From the NCBI RefSeq assembly GCF_030814225.1, contig NZ_JAUSUR010000007.1:205816-269815 (forward strand): 64,000 bases of DNA, in the 5' to 3' direction. Position 1 is the first letter of the stretch. Each line of letters begins with the position of its first letter. Positions 54,683 to 63,304 of this stretch are shown here, piece by piece. Source of the stretch: Breznakia pachnodae (GTDB taxonomy: Bacteria > Bacillota_I > Bacilli_A > Erysipelotrichales > Erysipelotrichaceae). Made by a program: the position numbers and the translations under genes. The notes beneath the pieces are model-generated. The model searched no databases. It was not told the DNA's origin and worked only from the letters and a program-made list of their open reading frames with translations.

Positions 54683-55870
54683 CTATTTCCATGCTCTTTT
54701 ATATAGTAAACGTGCTGCTTCTAAATCAATAATTCTTGCATTTAATTGACAGCACTTATCATACTGAGCATCTTGTGCTAACATTTCTAAATCTTCTTCT
54801 TTTTCTACATAATCCTTCAATATCGGAAAGTTCATTGATGTTAATAATTCTCTAACTGCTATTACAGCTTCAAAAGCAGCCTCTTTCAATGTTAATCCTT
54901 CTATATTACATCCCATTGCAACTGCAATATTTCGATATCGCTCTGGGCATGCATCTAAGCTATATTCCATTACATATGGAAGCATTATTCCTACACTGGT
55001 TCCATGTGGTACATGGAAATGTGCACCAAGTGGAGTTCCAAGTCCATGTCCTCCACCACTACCAGCTTGGGTAATTAAACCTGCTAGTGTGCTTCCTAAC
55101 ATTACATTCTTTCTTGCTTCAACATTCATTCCACATGTATATGCTTTCTTTAAATCTTTAGCAATATATTCTACTGCTTTAATTGCTAGTGTGTCTGAGA
55201 AAACAGTGGAACCTGCTGCAGTGATCACTCGATTTGATGTATATGCTTCAATAGCATGAGCAAGCGCATCAATCCCTGTCGCCGCAGTGATACTTGCTGG
55301 TAATCCTATTGTCATTAATGGATCTAAGAACACTACCTTGCTTGTTAATCGCTCATCACCTATCGTTGCTTTACGCTGTTCTTCTTCTGAAGTGATAACA
55401 GCATATTGGGTAACTTCACTTCCTGTACCACTTGTTGTTGGAATAGAGAATAATGGTTTTCCATCATTTTGAAATTTCTTACCACCTTTTGCTGAATTAT
55501 CATAATCCAGAATAGAACCTTCATTGGTAGACATAATGTTAATTGCCTTTGCAGCATCCATTACACTACCCCCACCAACTGCAATTACACTATCGCAGTT
55601 TTCATTTACTAATAATTCTGTTCCTTGTTTCACTACCGCTGATGGTGGATCACTTGGAATATCATTATAGATGACATAATCAATATTTGCTTTCTTAATT
55701 GATTTCACAATCTCCTCTAATAACCCACATGCCTCAATTCCTTTATCAGTAACCACCAGTGGCTTATGACATTTTTTTACCAATAATTCATTTCCTAATT
55801 CACTGCAGGAGTTATTTCCTATTACAATTTTAACTCCTCCTATACTTATCATATTTGTTGTTTTCATCAT
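54683..55870 (-). CDS. Iron-containing alcohol dehydrogenase (second)
   Basis: The 395-residue group III dehydrogenase has GGGSVMDAAKAI, TSGTGSEVTQYAVIT, and metal ligands in ALAHAIEAYTS and GGGHGLGTPLGAHFHVPHG. It is more typical of the 1,3-propanediol/butanol dehydrogenase branch than the enzyme at 51273. It is a single gene. Its upstream region carries the same GTGATnnAAnnTGATTT-type site as the oxidoreductase operon at 57075, suggesting control by the DeoR protein at 56067. Confidence 0.9.
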   Translation of the reverse strand: MMKTTNMISIGGVKIVIGNNSCSELGNELLVKKCHKPLVVTDKGIEACGLLEEIVKSIKKANIDYVIYNDIPSDPPSAVVKQGTELLVNENCDSVIAVGGGSVMDAAKAINIMSTNEGSILDYDNSAKGGKKFQNDGKPLFSIPTTSGTGSEVTQYAVITSEEEQRKATIGDERLTSKVVFLDPLMTIGLPASITAATGIDALAHAIEAYTSNRVITAAGSTVFSDTLAIKAVEYIAKDLKKAYTCGMNVEARKNVMLGSTLAGLITQAGSGGGHGLGTPLGAHFHVPHGTSVGIMLPYVMEYSLDACPERYRNIAVAMGCNIEGLTLKEAAFEAVIAVRELLTSMNFPILKDYVEKEEDLEMLAQDAQYDKCCQLNARIIDLEAARLLYKRAWK

Positions 55871-55893
55871 ATTACCTCATCATAATTCGCTTA

Positions 55894-55910
55894 AAATCAA
55901 ATTACATCAC
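55894..55910. promoter_or_regulatory. Candidate DeoR-type operator upstream of alcohol dehydrogenase
   Basis: On the minus strand the 17 bases read GTGATGTAATTTGATTT, matching the motif shared with sites at 56971-56987, 56994-57010 and 57047-57063. Further TGATT repeats lie at 55985-56006. Confidence 0.5.
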
Positions 55911-56021
55911 TTACAATCAAATAATAATCATTTTTAATCATATTGTCAACACTTTTAGAGTTTTTTTGATTAAAACTAATCATTTAATGATTTTTTGTGA
56001 TTTTTTGCACAAATTATAGTA

Positions 56022-56060
56022 ATAAAAAAGCATCACCCTTTATTATCATGGATAATGCTA
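56022..56060 (-). terminator. Terminator after DeoR gene
   Basis: On the minus strand AGCATTATCC pairs with GGGTGATGCT (with wobbles) and is followed by TTTTTTATT. It lies just after the DeoR stop codon. Confidence 0.75.
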
Positions 56061-56066
56061 TCTTCA

Positions 56067-56819
56067 CTAAATCTTAATTATATTTCCTAGATGATTGAAC
56101 TCTTCTGGACAATCATCAGTAATAATGGTTGCAGCATCTAAATTTCCAAAGGTATAGAATGCCTGTATTCCAAATTTTTTACTGTCTGCCAGAACAAAGT
56201 TTTGTTTACTTTGTGTGAGTAACTGTTTCTTAAGTTCACCTTCTGCAGTACCATAAGTAGTAAAACCACTGTCAGCATCAATGCCATAAGTTCCAATAAA
56301 TATTTTATTAAAATTCATAGCTTTTACTTTTTCAATAGTTTCTTCACCAATGATGGAACCACTTTCAAAATCAATATTTCCATTTATTACATATGTTTCA
56401 ATCTTCTTCTTTAATAATTTAGGTAACAACATCACAGAGTTTGTAACTACCACTATATTTTTAGCTGTAACATAATCAATTAAGAAAAACGTTGTTGATG
56501 AAGTATCTATATAGATATAATCTCCATCATTTATCATTGCAGCTGCGCGTTGACAGATTTTTTGTTTAATATCTTGGCGTTCACTCAATCGCTTATCAAT
56601 TGAAAAAGCACTAACATACGTTTTCTGAATAGGTTTGGCCCCTCCACGAAAACGAGATAATAATCCTTCTTCCTCCATCGATTTAAGATCACGACGTATA
56701 GTTGCAGGTGATGAATTCGTTTTTTCTACCAATTCCTCTACAGTGACATAATCTCTTCCTGCTATTAATTCGCATATTTTATTCCAACGATCAACAATAT
56801 TCATAAGTTTACTCCTCAC
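56067..56819 (-). CDS. DeoR family transcriptional regulator (second)
   Basis: The 250-residue protein has a DeoR helix-turn-helix (residues 8-65: GRDYVTVEELVEKTNSSPATIRRDLKSMEEEGLLSRFRGG) and the sugar-phosphate domain (DYIYIDTSSTTFFLIDYV, NSVMLLPKLL, FIGTYGID, LADSKKFG). It is divergent from the old-yellow-enzyme operon across a region with three related operator-like sites. It is the likely regulator of that operon and of the dehydrogenase at 54683. Confidence 0.9.
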   Translation of the reverse strand: MRSKLMNIVDRWNKICELIAGRDYVTVEELVEKTNSSPATIRRDLKSMEEEGLLSRFRGGAKPIQKTYVSAFSIDKRLSERQDIKQKICQRAAAMINDGDYIYIDTSSTTFFLIDYVTAKNIVVVTNSVMLLPKLLKKKIETYVINGNIDFESGSIIGEETIEKVKAMNFNKIFIGTYGIDADSGFTTYGTAEGELKKQLLTQSKQNFVLADSKKFGIQAFYTFGNLDAATIITDDCPEEFNHLGNIIKI

Positions 56820-56970
56820 GCTATCTTCAAATTAATGATACAACCGTAATTCTTCAAAGTCAATCATTAATAATCATAATTGATTATTATAAACTGAATT
56901 TTCACGATTATTAATATCGTATTTTTCTATAGTTTATATCAATGTATAAATAAGCAAGTTTAATCGATTA

Positions 56971-57063
56971 AAATCATAACAAATCACAAATATGTGACCG
57001 AAAATGATTTTTTTATGTAGACATTTCGATTTTACAGTACTATAATGTGATTGAAAATGATTG
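56971..57063 (+). promoter_or_regulatory. Oxidoreductase operon promoter with three DeoR-type sites
   Basis: A -35 box TAGACA (57018-57023), a 17-base spacer and a -10 box TATAAT (57041-57046) form a strong promoter. Three 17-base sites fit GTGATTnAAAATGATTT: 56971-56987 (reverse), 56994-57010 and 57047-57063. They flank the promoter on both sides. Confidence 0.65.
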
Positions 57064-57074
57064 GAGTTGATAAA

Positions 57075-59003
57075 ATGAAGTATACAAACCTATTTGAACC
57101 AATCAACATTGGTCAACTAACGATTAAGAATCGCTTTGTAATGCCTGCTATGGATAGTGGGACTACAACTTCTGAGCACTTATTCTCAGATCAGTCTATT
57201 GCATATTTTGCCGCAAGAGCAAAAGGTGGCTTTGGTCTTATTATCACAGAATATATGGCAGTTGTTCCTGAAGGAATAGGAAATCCTAAAGAAGTTGGGC
57301 TATGGGATGATTCCTTTATTCCTAACATATCTAAACTATCTGATGCAGTACATAAAAGTAACGGAAAGATTTTTGCTCAACTACATCACTCAGGTATGAT
57401 GTGTGTTCAAAAGAATACAGGAGTTCAGCCTGCTGGTCCAAGTGCGATTGCTTCCGCAAATTATTTAGAACCCGTTCGTGAATACTCAACAAAAGAAGTA
57501 TATGAGTTAATTGAAAAGTTTGCTCAAGCAGCACAACGTACCAAAAAAGCAGGATTTGATGGTGTGGAAGTACATGGAGCACATGGATATTTAATTGCGC
57601 AGTTTCTATCAACTGCCACTAATAAAAGAGTTGATGAATTTGGTGGCTCTTATGATAATCGCTTTCGCTTTGCTCGGTTAATTATTCAACGGGTTAAAAC
57701 TTTATGTGGTAATGACTTCCCAGTTCTATTTCGTTTATCCGCAGAGGAGTTCATGGATGGTGGTTGTACCATTGATGATGCAATCATTTATGCTTCACTA
57801 GCACAAGATGCAGGAGCTGATGCTATTCATGTTTCTACAGGAACAGGAGTTGGTGGAAATATTGTAACACCTCTTTATTTTGATCCAGGGTTCAATATTG
57901 ATAATGCAACTAAAATTAAGGCAAATGTTTCTATACCAGTTATAGGAGTTGGAAGAATCAACGATCCAGCATTGGCAAATCAAATTATCACTAGTGGACG
58001 TGCTGATATGATTTCACTTGGAAGACAATCAGTTTGTGATCCTGAATTTCCCAATAAGATATTCGAAGAAAGAACGGATGAAATATTCAAATGCACAGGT
58101 TGTATGCAGCGATGTTACTATTCCAAAGGTTATGATGAAAGTGATGTAGGAATCTCATGTATGATTAACCCATTTAGTGGAAAAGAATCTGATTGGAAGT
58201 TCATCAACACTGCAGTTAAGAAAAAGATAGTTGTTGTTGGTGCTGGTCCTGCTGGACTAGAAGTAGCTTGGATTGCAGCAAAGCGCGGACATGATGTAAG
58301 TGTTTATGAGAAGAACAGTACTCCTGGCGGTAACTATCGACTTGCTGCAATTCCACCAAAGAAGCAGGATTTAGCAAAAACAATCCATACTTATACCACT
58401 TTGTGTAAAAAACATGGAGTAGAACTACATTATGATTATGAAATGACTTCAAAAAAATTAAATTCACTTAATGGTGACGTAGTAATTCTATCCACTGGAT
58501 CAACCCCACTTTTACCACCAATCAAAGGACTACAAATCGATGATTGTATTAAAGCAAATGATATTCTAGATGGAACAAAGGTAATTGCCAATCAAAATGT
58601 ATTAATTATTGGTGGTGGATTAGTAGGATGTGAAACAGCCGAATTCCTAAGTGGATATCACAACAATATATCTATTGTTGATATGGAATCACAGTTTGCC
58701 AAAGATGCTGTTAAACGTTCACGTGCAGTGCTTATGGAACGATTACAGCACAATAATGTAAGTATGTATCCAAATACAAAAGTGTTAGAGATATTGAAGG
58801 ATGGAATCAAAGCAATAAGAGATGATAATGAAGTTACCATGAATGGATTTGACACTGTTATTATTGCTCTTGGTTCAAAGGCATATAACCCATTAGAAGA
58901 AAGTATACAAGCAAACGAAGTATATGTAATAGGGGATGCGAAAATTGCACGAGATGCAAAGGCTGCAATCTATGAAGCAGCTAAATTAGGATTATCAATA
59001 TAG
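57075..59003 (+). CDS. Old-yellow-enzyme family FAD/FMN/4Fe-4S oxidoreductase (enoate or 2,4-dienoyl-CoA reductase-like)
   Basis: I place the start at ATG 57075 behind TGGAG, giving 642 residues. A FMN TIM barrel (1-340, with VEVHGAHGYLIAQFLS) is followed by a 4Fe-4S motif (CTGCMQRCYYSKG...C). A FAD/NAD(P) domain follows (VVVGAGPAGLEVA and LIIGGGLVGCETA). The layout is that of 2,4-dienoyl-CoA reductase, BaiCD/BaiH and enoate reductases, which reduce C=C bonds. It is 15 bases upstream of the NTF2-like gene. The substrate is unknown. Confidence 0.9.
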   Translation: MKYTNLFEPINIGQLTIKNRFVMPAMDSGTTTSEHLFSDQSIAYFAARAKGGFGLIITEYMAVVPEGIGNPKEVGLWDDSFIPNISKLSDAVHKSNGKIFAQLHHSGMMCVQKNTGVQPAGPSAIASANYLEPVREYSTKEVYELIEKFAQAAQRTKKAGFDGVEVHGAHGYLIAQFLSTATNKRVDEFGGSYDNRFRFARLIIQRVKTLCGNDFPVLFRLSAEEFMDGGCTIDDAIIYASLAQDAGADAIHVSTGTGVGGNIVTPLYFDPGFNIDNATKIKANVSIPVIGVGRINDPALANQIITSGRADMISLGRQSVCDPEFPNKIFEERTDEIFKCTGCMQRCYYSKGYDESDVGISCMINPFSGKESDWKFINTAVKKKIVVVGAGPAGLEVAWIAAKRGHDVSVYEKNSTPGGNYRLAAIPPKKQDLAKTIHTYTTLCKKHGVELHYDYEMTSKKLNSLNGDVVILSTGSTPLLPPIKGLQIDDCIKANDILDGTKVIANQNVLIIGGGLVGCETAEFLSGYHNNISIVDMESQFAKDAVKRSRAVLMERLQHNNVSMYPNTKVLEILKDGIKAIRDDNEVTMNGFDTVIIALGSKAYNPLEESIQANEVYVIGDAKIARDAKAAIYEAAKLGLSI

Positions 59004-59018
59004 AAAAGGAGACAACAT

Positions 59019-59990
59019 ATGAAAAGAAATGACTACATTGAAATCAAAGATACGTTTAATATATTTATTGAAGCATGGAAGACGAATACACCAGAAGCAT
59101 TAAGTGAATGTTTTGTACCAGAAACCGCTTGTCACTTAAGTGTTGTTAGTAAATATCCTTGTGGATCACAACATGGGATTATTGGAATTAAGGATTTTGT
59201 GAAGAAAACAGTAAAACCTGATTTCTTCTATATTAATCCCTGTAACTTTGTAGCAAGAGTAAAGGATAAATACGCAAAACAAAGTGCTACTTTAGTTTGT
59301 CGTGCTGGTGTAATTGAAAATGATAATGTTAGAGTTATTGAGTTTAGTTTTCTTACAGTAAACAGTTGGATTAAAACCAAAGATGGATGGAAAATGAATG
59401 ACTTTAAAATGGATGTTGTAGAATGTAGTGGAGATTACAATGAATTTATTGATGGATGGTATTTCGAAAACAATGATTTAAATTATTACTTTGGAATTCA
59501 TTTACCAGTAATTTCTGGTGAATTAGATTGTCCTTGGGAGGAAGTAAAAGAGGAAGATGACATTAAGGATGATCAAACTAAAATACTAGAAACTTTCTCA
59601 AGATATGCATATGGTATTGATACATTAAATTTCACCCAACTAATTGATTCACTTTCAGATGACTTAGTAGTAAATATGGCTCCTTGGGGAGCAATGGATA
59701 AACGTGAATTTATGCAGACATTAAAGTTCAAAAGACAAGCGAGTAATACCTGGAATCATCCTACTCAACTTGATGATATTAAAATTGATAATAATAATGC
59801 TACTGTAAGATTACATCGCATGGCAGGACACAAACAAAGTACGATGCCAATCGAGTTCACAAAAGATAACTACAATGCAATTTATGCAGATGCTAGATAT
59901 GAGTTAAAAATGATAAAAGAAGATGGAAACTGGAAAATTCTAAGAATGGATTATTTCTTAGGTATAATTGATTTAGGAATATTTGAATAA
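59019..59990 (+). CDS. Tandem NTF2-like (SnoaL-type) domain protein
   Basis: The 323-residue protein has two related NTF2-like domains. The first (1-150) opens IKDTFNIFIEAWKTNTPEALSECF and ends WIKTKDGWKMNDFKMDVV. The second (about 180-323) opens ILETFSRYAYGIDTLNFTQLIDSL and ends KEDGNWKILRMDYFLG. Enzymes of this fold include dehydratases (such as BaiE), isomerases and cyclases. It is coupled to the old-yellow-enzyme gene. A dehydration or isomerisation step before or after C=C reduction is plausible but not shown. Confidence 0.75.
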   Translation: MKRNDYIEIKDTFNIFIEAWKTNTPEALSECFVPETACHLSVVSKYPCGSQHGIIGIKDFVKKTVKPDFFYINPCNFVARVKDKYAKQSATLVCRAGVIENDNVRVIEFSFLTVNSWIKTKDGWKMNDFKMDVVECSGDYNEFIDGWYFENNDLNYYFGIHLPVISGELDCPWEEVKEEDDIKDDQTKILETFSRYAYGIDTLNFTQLIDSLSDDLVVNMAPWGAMDKREFMQTLKFKRQASNTWNHPTQLDDIKIDNNNATVRLHRMAGHKQSTMPIEFTKDNYNAIYADARYELKMIKEDGNWKILRMDYFLGIIDLGIFE

Positions 59991-60035
59991 ATAAAGACCC
60001 AGCGTTAGGTTATGGCTAATACTGGGTCTTTATTT
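59990..60035. terminator. Bidirectional terminator
   Basis: AATAAAGACCCAG and CTGGGTCTTTATT form a perfect stem with a 19-base loop between the NTF2-like gene and the convergent aldo/keto reductase gene. Confidence 0.85.
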
Positions 60036-60075
60036 TAAATTTGGGTTTGAAAATTAGTTTTCATTATTATATTTT

Positions 60076-60891
60076 TTAAGGTTTATATCTATCTGGATCT
60101 GGACCAACCCTTTTATCTTGATTTAAACCATCCATTATACTTATGTCATCAATAGTTAATGTAAAATCAAATATTGCTTTATTTTCTAATATTCTATTTT
60201 TATGAACTGATTTAGGTAAAATTACAATTCCTTTTTGATAAAGCCAACGGAGAATTATTTGAGCAGTTGATTTAGAATACTTTGTTGCCAAATCTTGAAT
60301 TTCGGGAATACTCAAACAACTACCTGACCCCAAAGGTGACCATGCTTCCAGTACTATATGATTATCATTGCAGTAATTTAGAATATCATTATCCTGCATC
60401 AATGGACTAAATTCCATTTGATTAACTGCAGGTTTCACATTTGCAACTTCCAATAATGCTTTCATATGATGAACCTTAAAGTTTGAAACTCCTATTGAAC
60501 GAATCAATCCTTCAGATTGCAATTTCTCCATTTCTAAATATGCTTCTTTATAGCCTTCAATTGGCCAATGAATTAAATACAAATCAACATAGTCTAAGCC
60601 AAGTTTTTTTAAACTTTCTTCTAATGCTTTTTTTACTTCTCCACTTTGAATATCTTCATTCCATAATTTTGTTGTTACAAAAATTTCTTCTCTTGGTATT
60701 CCACTTTCTTTAATTGCTTCACCGACAGCTTCTTCATTTTTATAAACTGATGCAGTGTCGATATGACGATATCCCGCTTCTAATGCAGTCAATACTGCAT
60801 TTTTTGTATCATCTCCACTTCTCCATACTCCCAAAGCTATAGTAGGTATTTCTTTTCCATCATTCATAATCTTTTTATCTAGTTTATTCAT
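60076..60891 (-). CDS. Aldo/keto reductase
   Basis: The 271-residue protein is an aldo/keto reductase TIM barrel with the catalytic set GYRHIDTASVYKNEEAVGEAI (Asp and Tyr), a lysine in FVTTKLWNED, and His in YLIHWPI. The NADPH-binding ILPKSVHKNRILEN follows. It reduces aldehydes or ketones, typically of small sugars or methylglyoxal. It follows the AraD-type gene by 41 bases and may belong to the same operon, which has no other obvious terminator before 60035. Confidence 0.92.
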   Translation of the reverse strand: MNKLDKKIMNDGKEIPTIALGVWRSGDDTKNAVLTALEAGYRHIDTASVYKNEEAVGEAIKESGIPREEIFVTTKLWNEDIQSGEVKKALEESLKKLGLDYVDLYLIHWPIEGYKEAYLEMEKLQSEGLIRSIGVSNFKVHHMKALLEVANVKPAVNQMEFSPLMQDNDILNYCNDNHIVLEAWSPLGSGSCLSIPEIQDLATKYSKSTAQIILRWLYQKGIVILPKSVHKNRILENKAIFDFTLTIDDISIMDGLNQDKRVGPDPDRYKP

Positions 60892-60932
60892 AAATTTTAA
60901 ATTTACCTTTCTTAAATTTTATTTTAATATTT

Positions 60933-61628
60933 TTATCGTTGTCCATAATATGCATTTTTACCATGTTTACGTAAGTAATGTTTATCTAGCAATTCTCCTT
61001 GCATTTTATCTAAATCAGGATTTAATTGTTTACTAGTAAAAGCTGTCATTGCGCATTCCTCTAGCACAACCGCATTATGCACTGCATCAAAACAATCATC
61101 GCCCCATGTGAATGGTCCATGGCTATGAACCAGTACACCAGGTACCATATCTGGATTTATATTCCTCTCTTTGAACGTTTCTATTATCACTTTTCCTGTC
61201 TCTAATTCATATGATCCAGCAATCTCACTCTTACTCATTAGTCGTGTACAAGATATAGAGCCATAAAAGTAATCTGCATGTGTTGTTCCTAATGGTTCTA
61301 AATCCAAACCAGCCTGTGCCCATGATGTTGCCCATTTTGAATGAGTGTGAACTACACCTCCGATATTAGGAAAATTTCTATAAAATTCAAGATGTGTATC
61401 TAAATCACTTGATGGTTTTAATTCTCCTTCGATAATAGTTCCTTCTAAGTCACACAGTACAATATCTTCAACTTTCATTTCATCATACTCAACTCCACTA
61501 GGTTTAATTGCTATTACTCCATGTTCACGGTCAATCTCTGAAACATTTCCCCATGTGAAAGTGATTAAATCATATTTTTGTAGGAGGAGATTTGCCTCTA
61601 AAACTCTTTTTCTTAATTTATCATACAT
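60933..61628 (-). CDS. araD: L-ribulose-5-phosphate 4-epimerase family protein
   Basis: The 231-residue class II aldolase-fold protein has the zinc-binding HTHS (near residue 96) and HSHGPF (near 168) motifs, GNVSEID at the start and the KPSGV motif. This is the AraD pattern, interconverting L-ribulose-5-phosphate and D-xylulose-5-phosphate. Close relatives such as UlaF act on other pentulose phosphates. It lies 6 bases downstream of an FGGY kinase that would make its substrate. Confidence 0.9.
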   Translation of the reverse strand: MYDKLRKRVLEANLLLQKYDLITFTWGNVSEIDREHGVIAIKPSGVEYDEMKVEDIVLCDLEGTIIEGELKPSSDLDTHLEFYRNFPNIGGVVHTHSKWATSWAQAGLDLEPLGTTHADYFYGSISCTRLMSKSEIAGSYELETGKVIIETFKERNINPDMVPGVLVHSHGPFTWGDDCFDAVHNAVVLEECAMTAFTSKQLNPDLDKMQGELLDKHYLRKHGKNAYYGQR

Positions 61629-61634
61629 ATATTA

Positions 61635-63215
61635 TCATTCTCTTATTAGCTTTCTTATAGCTACTTTCTCTACATCTAAACAACTCATATACTCTTTCAT
61701 GTATTGGTTAAAATCATATTGTATATTTTTGTCTGGTTCTATAACTTCAATCACATTATTTTTAAAAACTTTATTACTTAAATAATCATTCAGAGTATCA
61801 TATTTCTCTCTATTACACATATAACTCGCAAGAATTGCCATCCCCCATGCTCCACCTTCACCAGCCGTCTCATTCACTGCAATTAATGTATCCAATGCAC
61901 TAGTAAGAATCGTTTGTCCAACACCCTTGGTCTTAAATAAACCGCCATGTCCCAACAATTGATTAAGTTTAATTCCTTCACTTTCTATCAAGATATCCAT
62001 TCCTATTTTAAGTGTTGCTATAGATGAATATAATAAACTTCTCATAAAATTCCCAAGAGAAAGTTCACTATTTGGCGTTCTAATAAACAAAGGGCGTCCA
62101 TCATCCACTTCCGTAATTGATTCTCCAGAATAGTAATTATAATGAACTAACCCCTTCGTTGATACCTTTGCATCCATCGCACTATTAAATAGTTTTGAAT
62201 ATAGTTCATCTTCACTTATTTCATTTCCAAACAAACAGTTAACCTCACGGAACAACTTAATCCACTCATTAATATCACTCGTACAATTATTGCAGTGAAC
62301 CATTGCTACAGGTTTCCCTGTCGGTGTATTGACTACATCGATTTCCGGATACACATTTGATAGTTCCTTTTCTAATACAATCATTGAGAAAACTGATGTC
62401 CCTGCACTAATATTCCCTGTATGTATATCAATACTGTTAGTAGCTACCATTCCAGTTCCTGCATCACCTTCTGGTGGGCATAAAGGAATACCTTCTTGTA
62501 ATTCACCACTTGGATCTAACAAAAGAGCACCATCTTTGCTTAAATAACCAGCACATTCTCCAGCACTTAATATCTTAGGAAGTATTTTATTAAGAGTCCA
62601 TTTGAAATTATAAGGTTGTATTCCACAATTGAATTGATTCATCATTGTCTTATTATAATTTCCAATTGTGGAATCAATTGGAAACATACCACTTGCATCA
62701 CCAATACCTAAAACTTTTTTCCCGCTTAATTTATAGTGCACATATCCTGCAAGAGTTGTAAGATAAGAAATGTCATTAACATGTGATTCATTATTTAAAA
62801 TAGATTGATATAAATGAGCAATACTCCACCTTTGTGGAATATTAAACAAAAATTCATTCGTTAATATATATGCTGCACTTTCTGTAATTGTATTTCTCCA
62901 TGTTCGAAAAGGAGTGAGCAAATTATCATATTTATCCAATGCTAAATATCCATGCATCATTGCAGAAATTCCAATAGATGAAATACTCGTTAACTTAACA
63001 TTATGATTATTAAAGTAATTTTCTTTAAGATTATTGTATGTAGTTTGAATACTAATCCATACATCCTCTAAATCATATGTCCAAACTCCATTAATCAAGT
63101 TATTTTGCCACTCATGAACTCCAGAAGCAACTACTTCTAAATCATTATTAACAAGGACTGCTTTAACACGTGTCGAACCAAGTTCTATTCCTAAATGTAA
63201 TTTTTGAAATGTCAT
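61635..63215 (-). CDS. FGGY-family carbohydrate kinase (pentulokinase-like)
   Basis: The 526-residue kinase has the N-terminal ATPase fold (GIELGSTRVKAVLV, then VWTYDLEDVWISIQ), ISSIGISAMMHGYLALD, and the C-terminal ATP-binding LLGHGGLFKTKGVGQTI and GEGGAWGMAI. It is likely a ribulokinase or xylulokinase-like enzyme producing the substrate for the adjacent AraD epimerase. No isomerase or transporter of this pathway is in the window. AAGGAG precedes the ATG. Confidence 0.88.
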   Translation of the reverse strand: MTFQKLHLGIELGSTRVKAVLVNNDLEVVASGVHEWQNNLINGVWTYDLEDVWISIQTTYNNLKENYFNNHNVKLTSISSIGISAMMHGYLALDKYDNLLTPFRTWRNTITESAAYILTNEFLFNIPQRWSIAHLYQSILNNESHVNDISYLTTLAGYVHYKLSGKKVLGIGDASGMFPIDSTIGNYNKTMMNQFNCGIQPYNFKWTLNKILPKILSAGECAGYLSKDGALLLDPSGELQEGIPLCPPEGDAGTGMVATNSIDIHTGNISAGTSVFSMIVLEKELSNVYPEIDVVNTPTGKPVAMVHCNNCTSDINEWIKLFREVNCLFGNEISEDELYSKLFNSAMDAKVSTKGLVHYNYYSGESITEVDDGRPLFIRTPNSELSLGNFMRSLLYSSIATLKIGMDILIESEGIKLNQLLGHGGLFKTKGVGQTILTSALDTLIAVNETAGEGGAWGMAILASYMCNREKYDTLNDYLSNKVFKNNVIEVIEPDKNIQYDFNQYMKEYMSCLDVEKVAIRKLIRE

Positions 63216-63304
63216 TCTTTTCTCCTTTCATAATCTTATTTTTTTATTTCTACGTTAATTGGATAATCTAAACCTAAATAATTACGAACTTGAAAAAGTG
63301 TATT

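Noticed and set aside
63236..63304. A 22-codon in-frame stretch after the TAG stop of the glutamate synthase gene that looks protein-like
   Set aside because: It has no start or ribosome site. The upstream protein already ends at a normal family C-terminus, and 22 open codons in AT-rich DNA can occur by chance.
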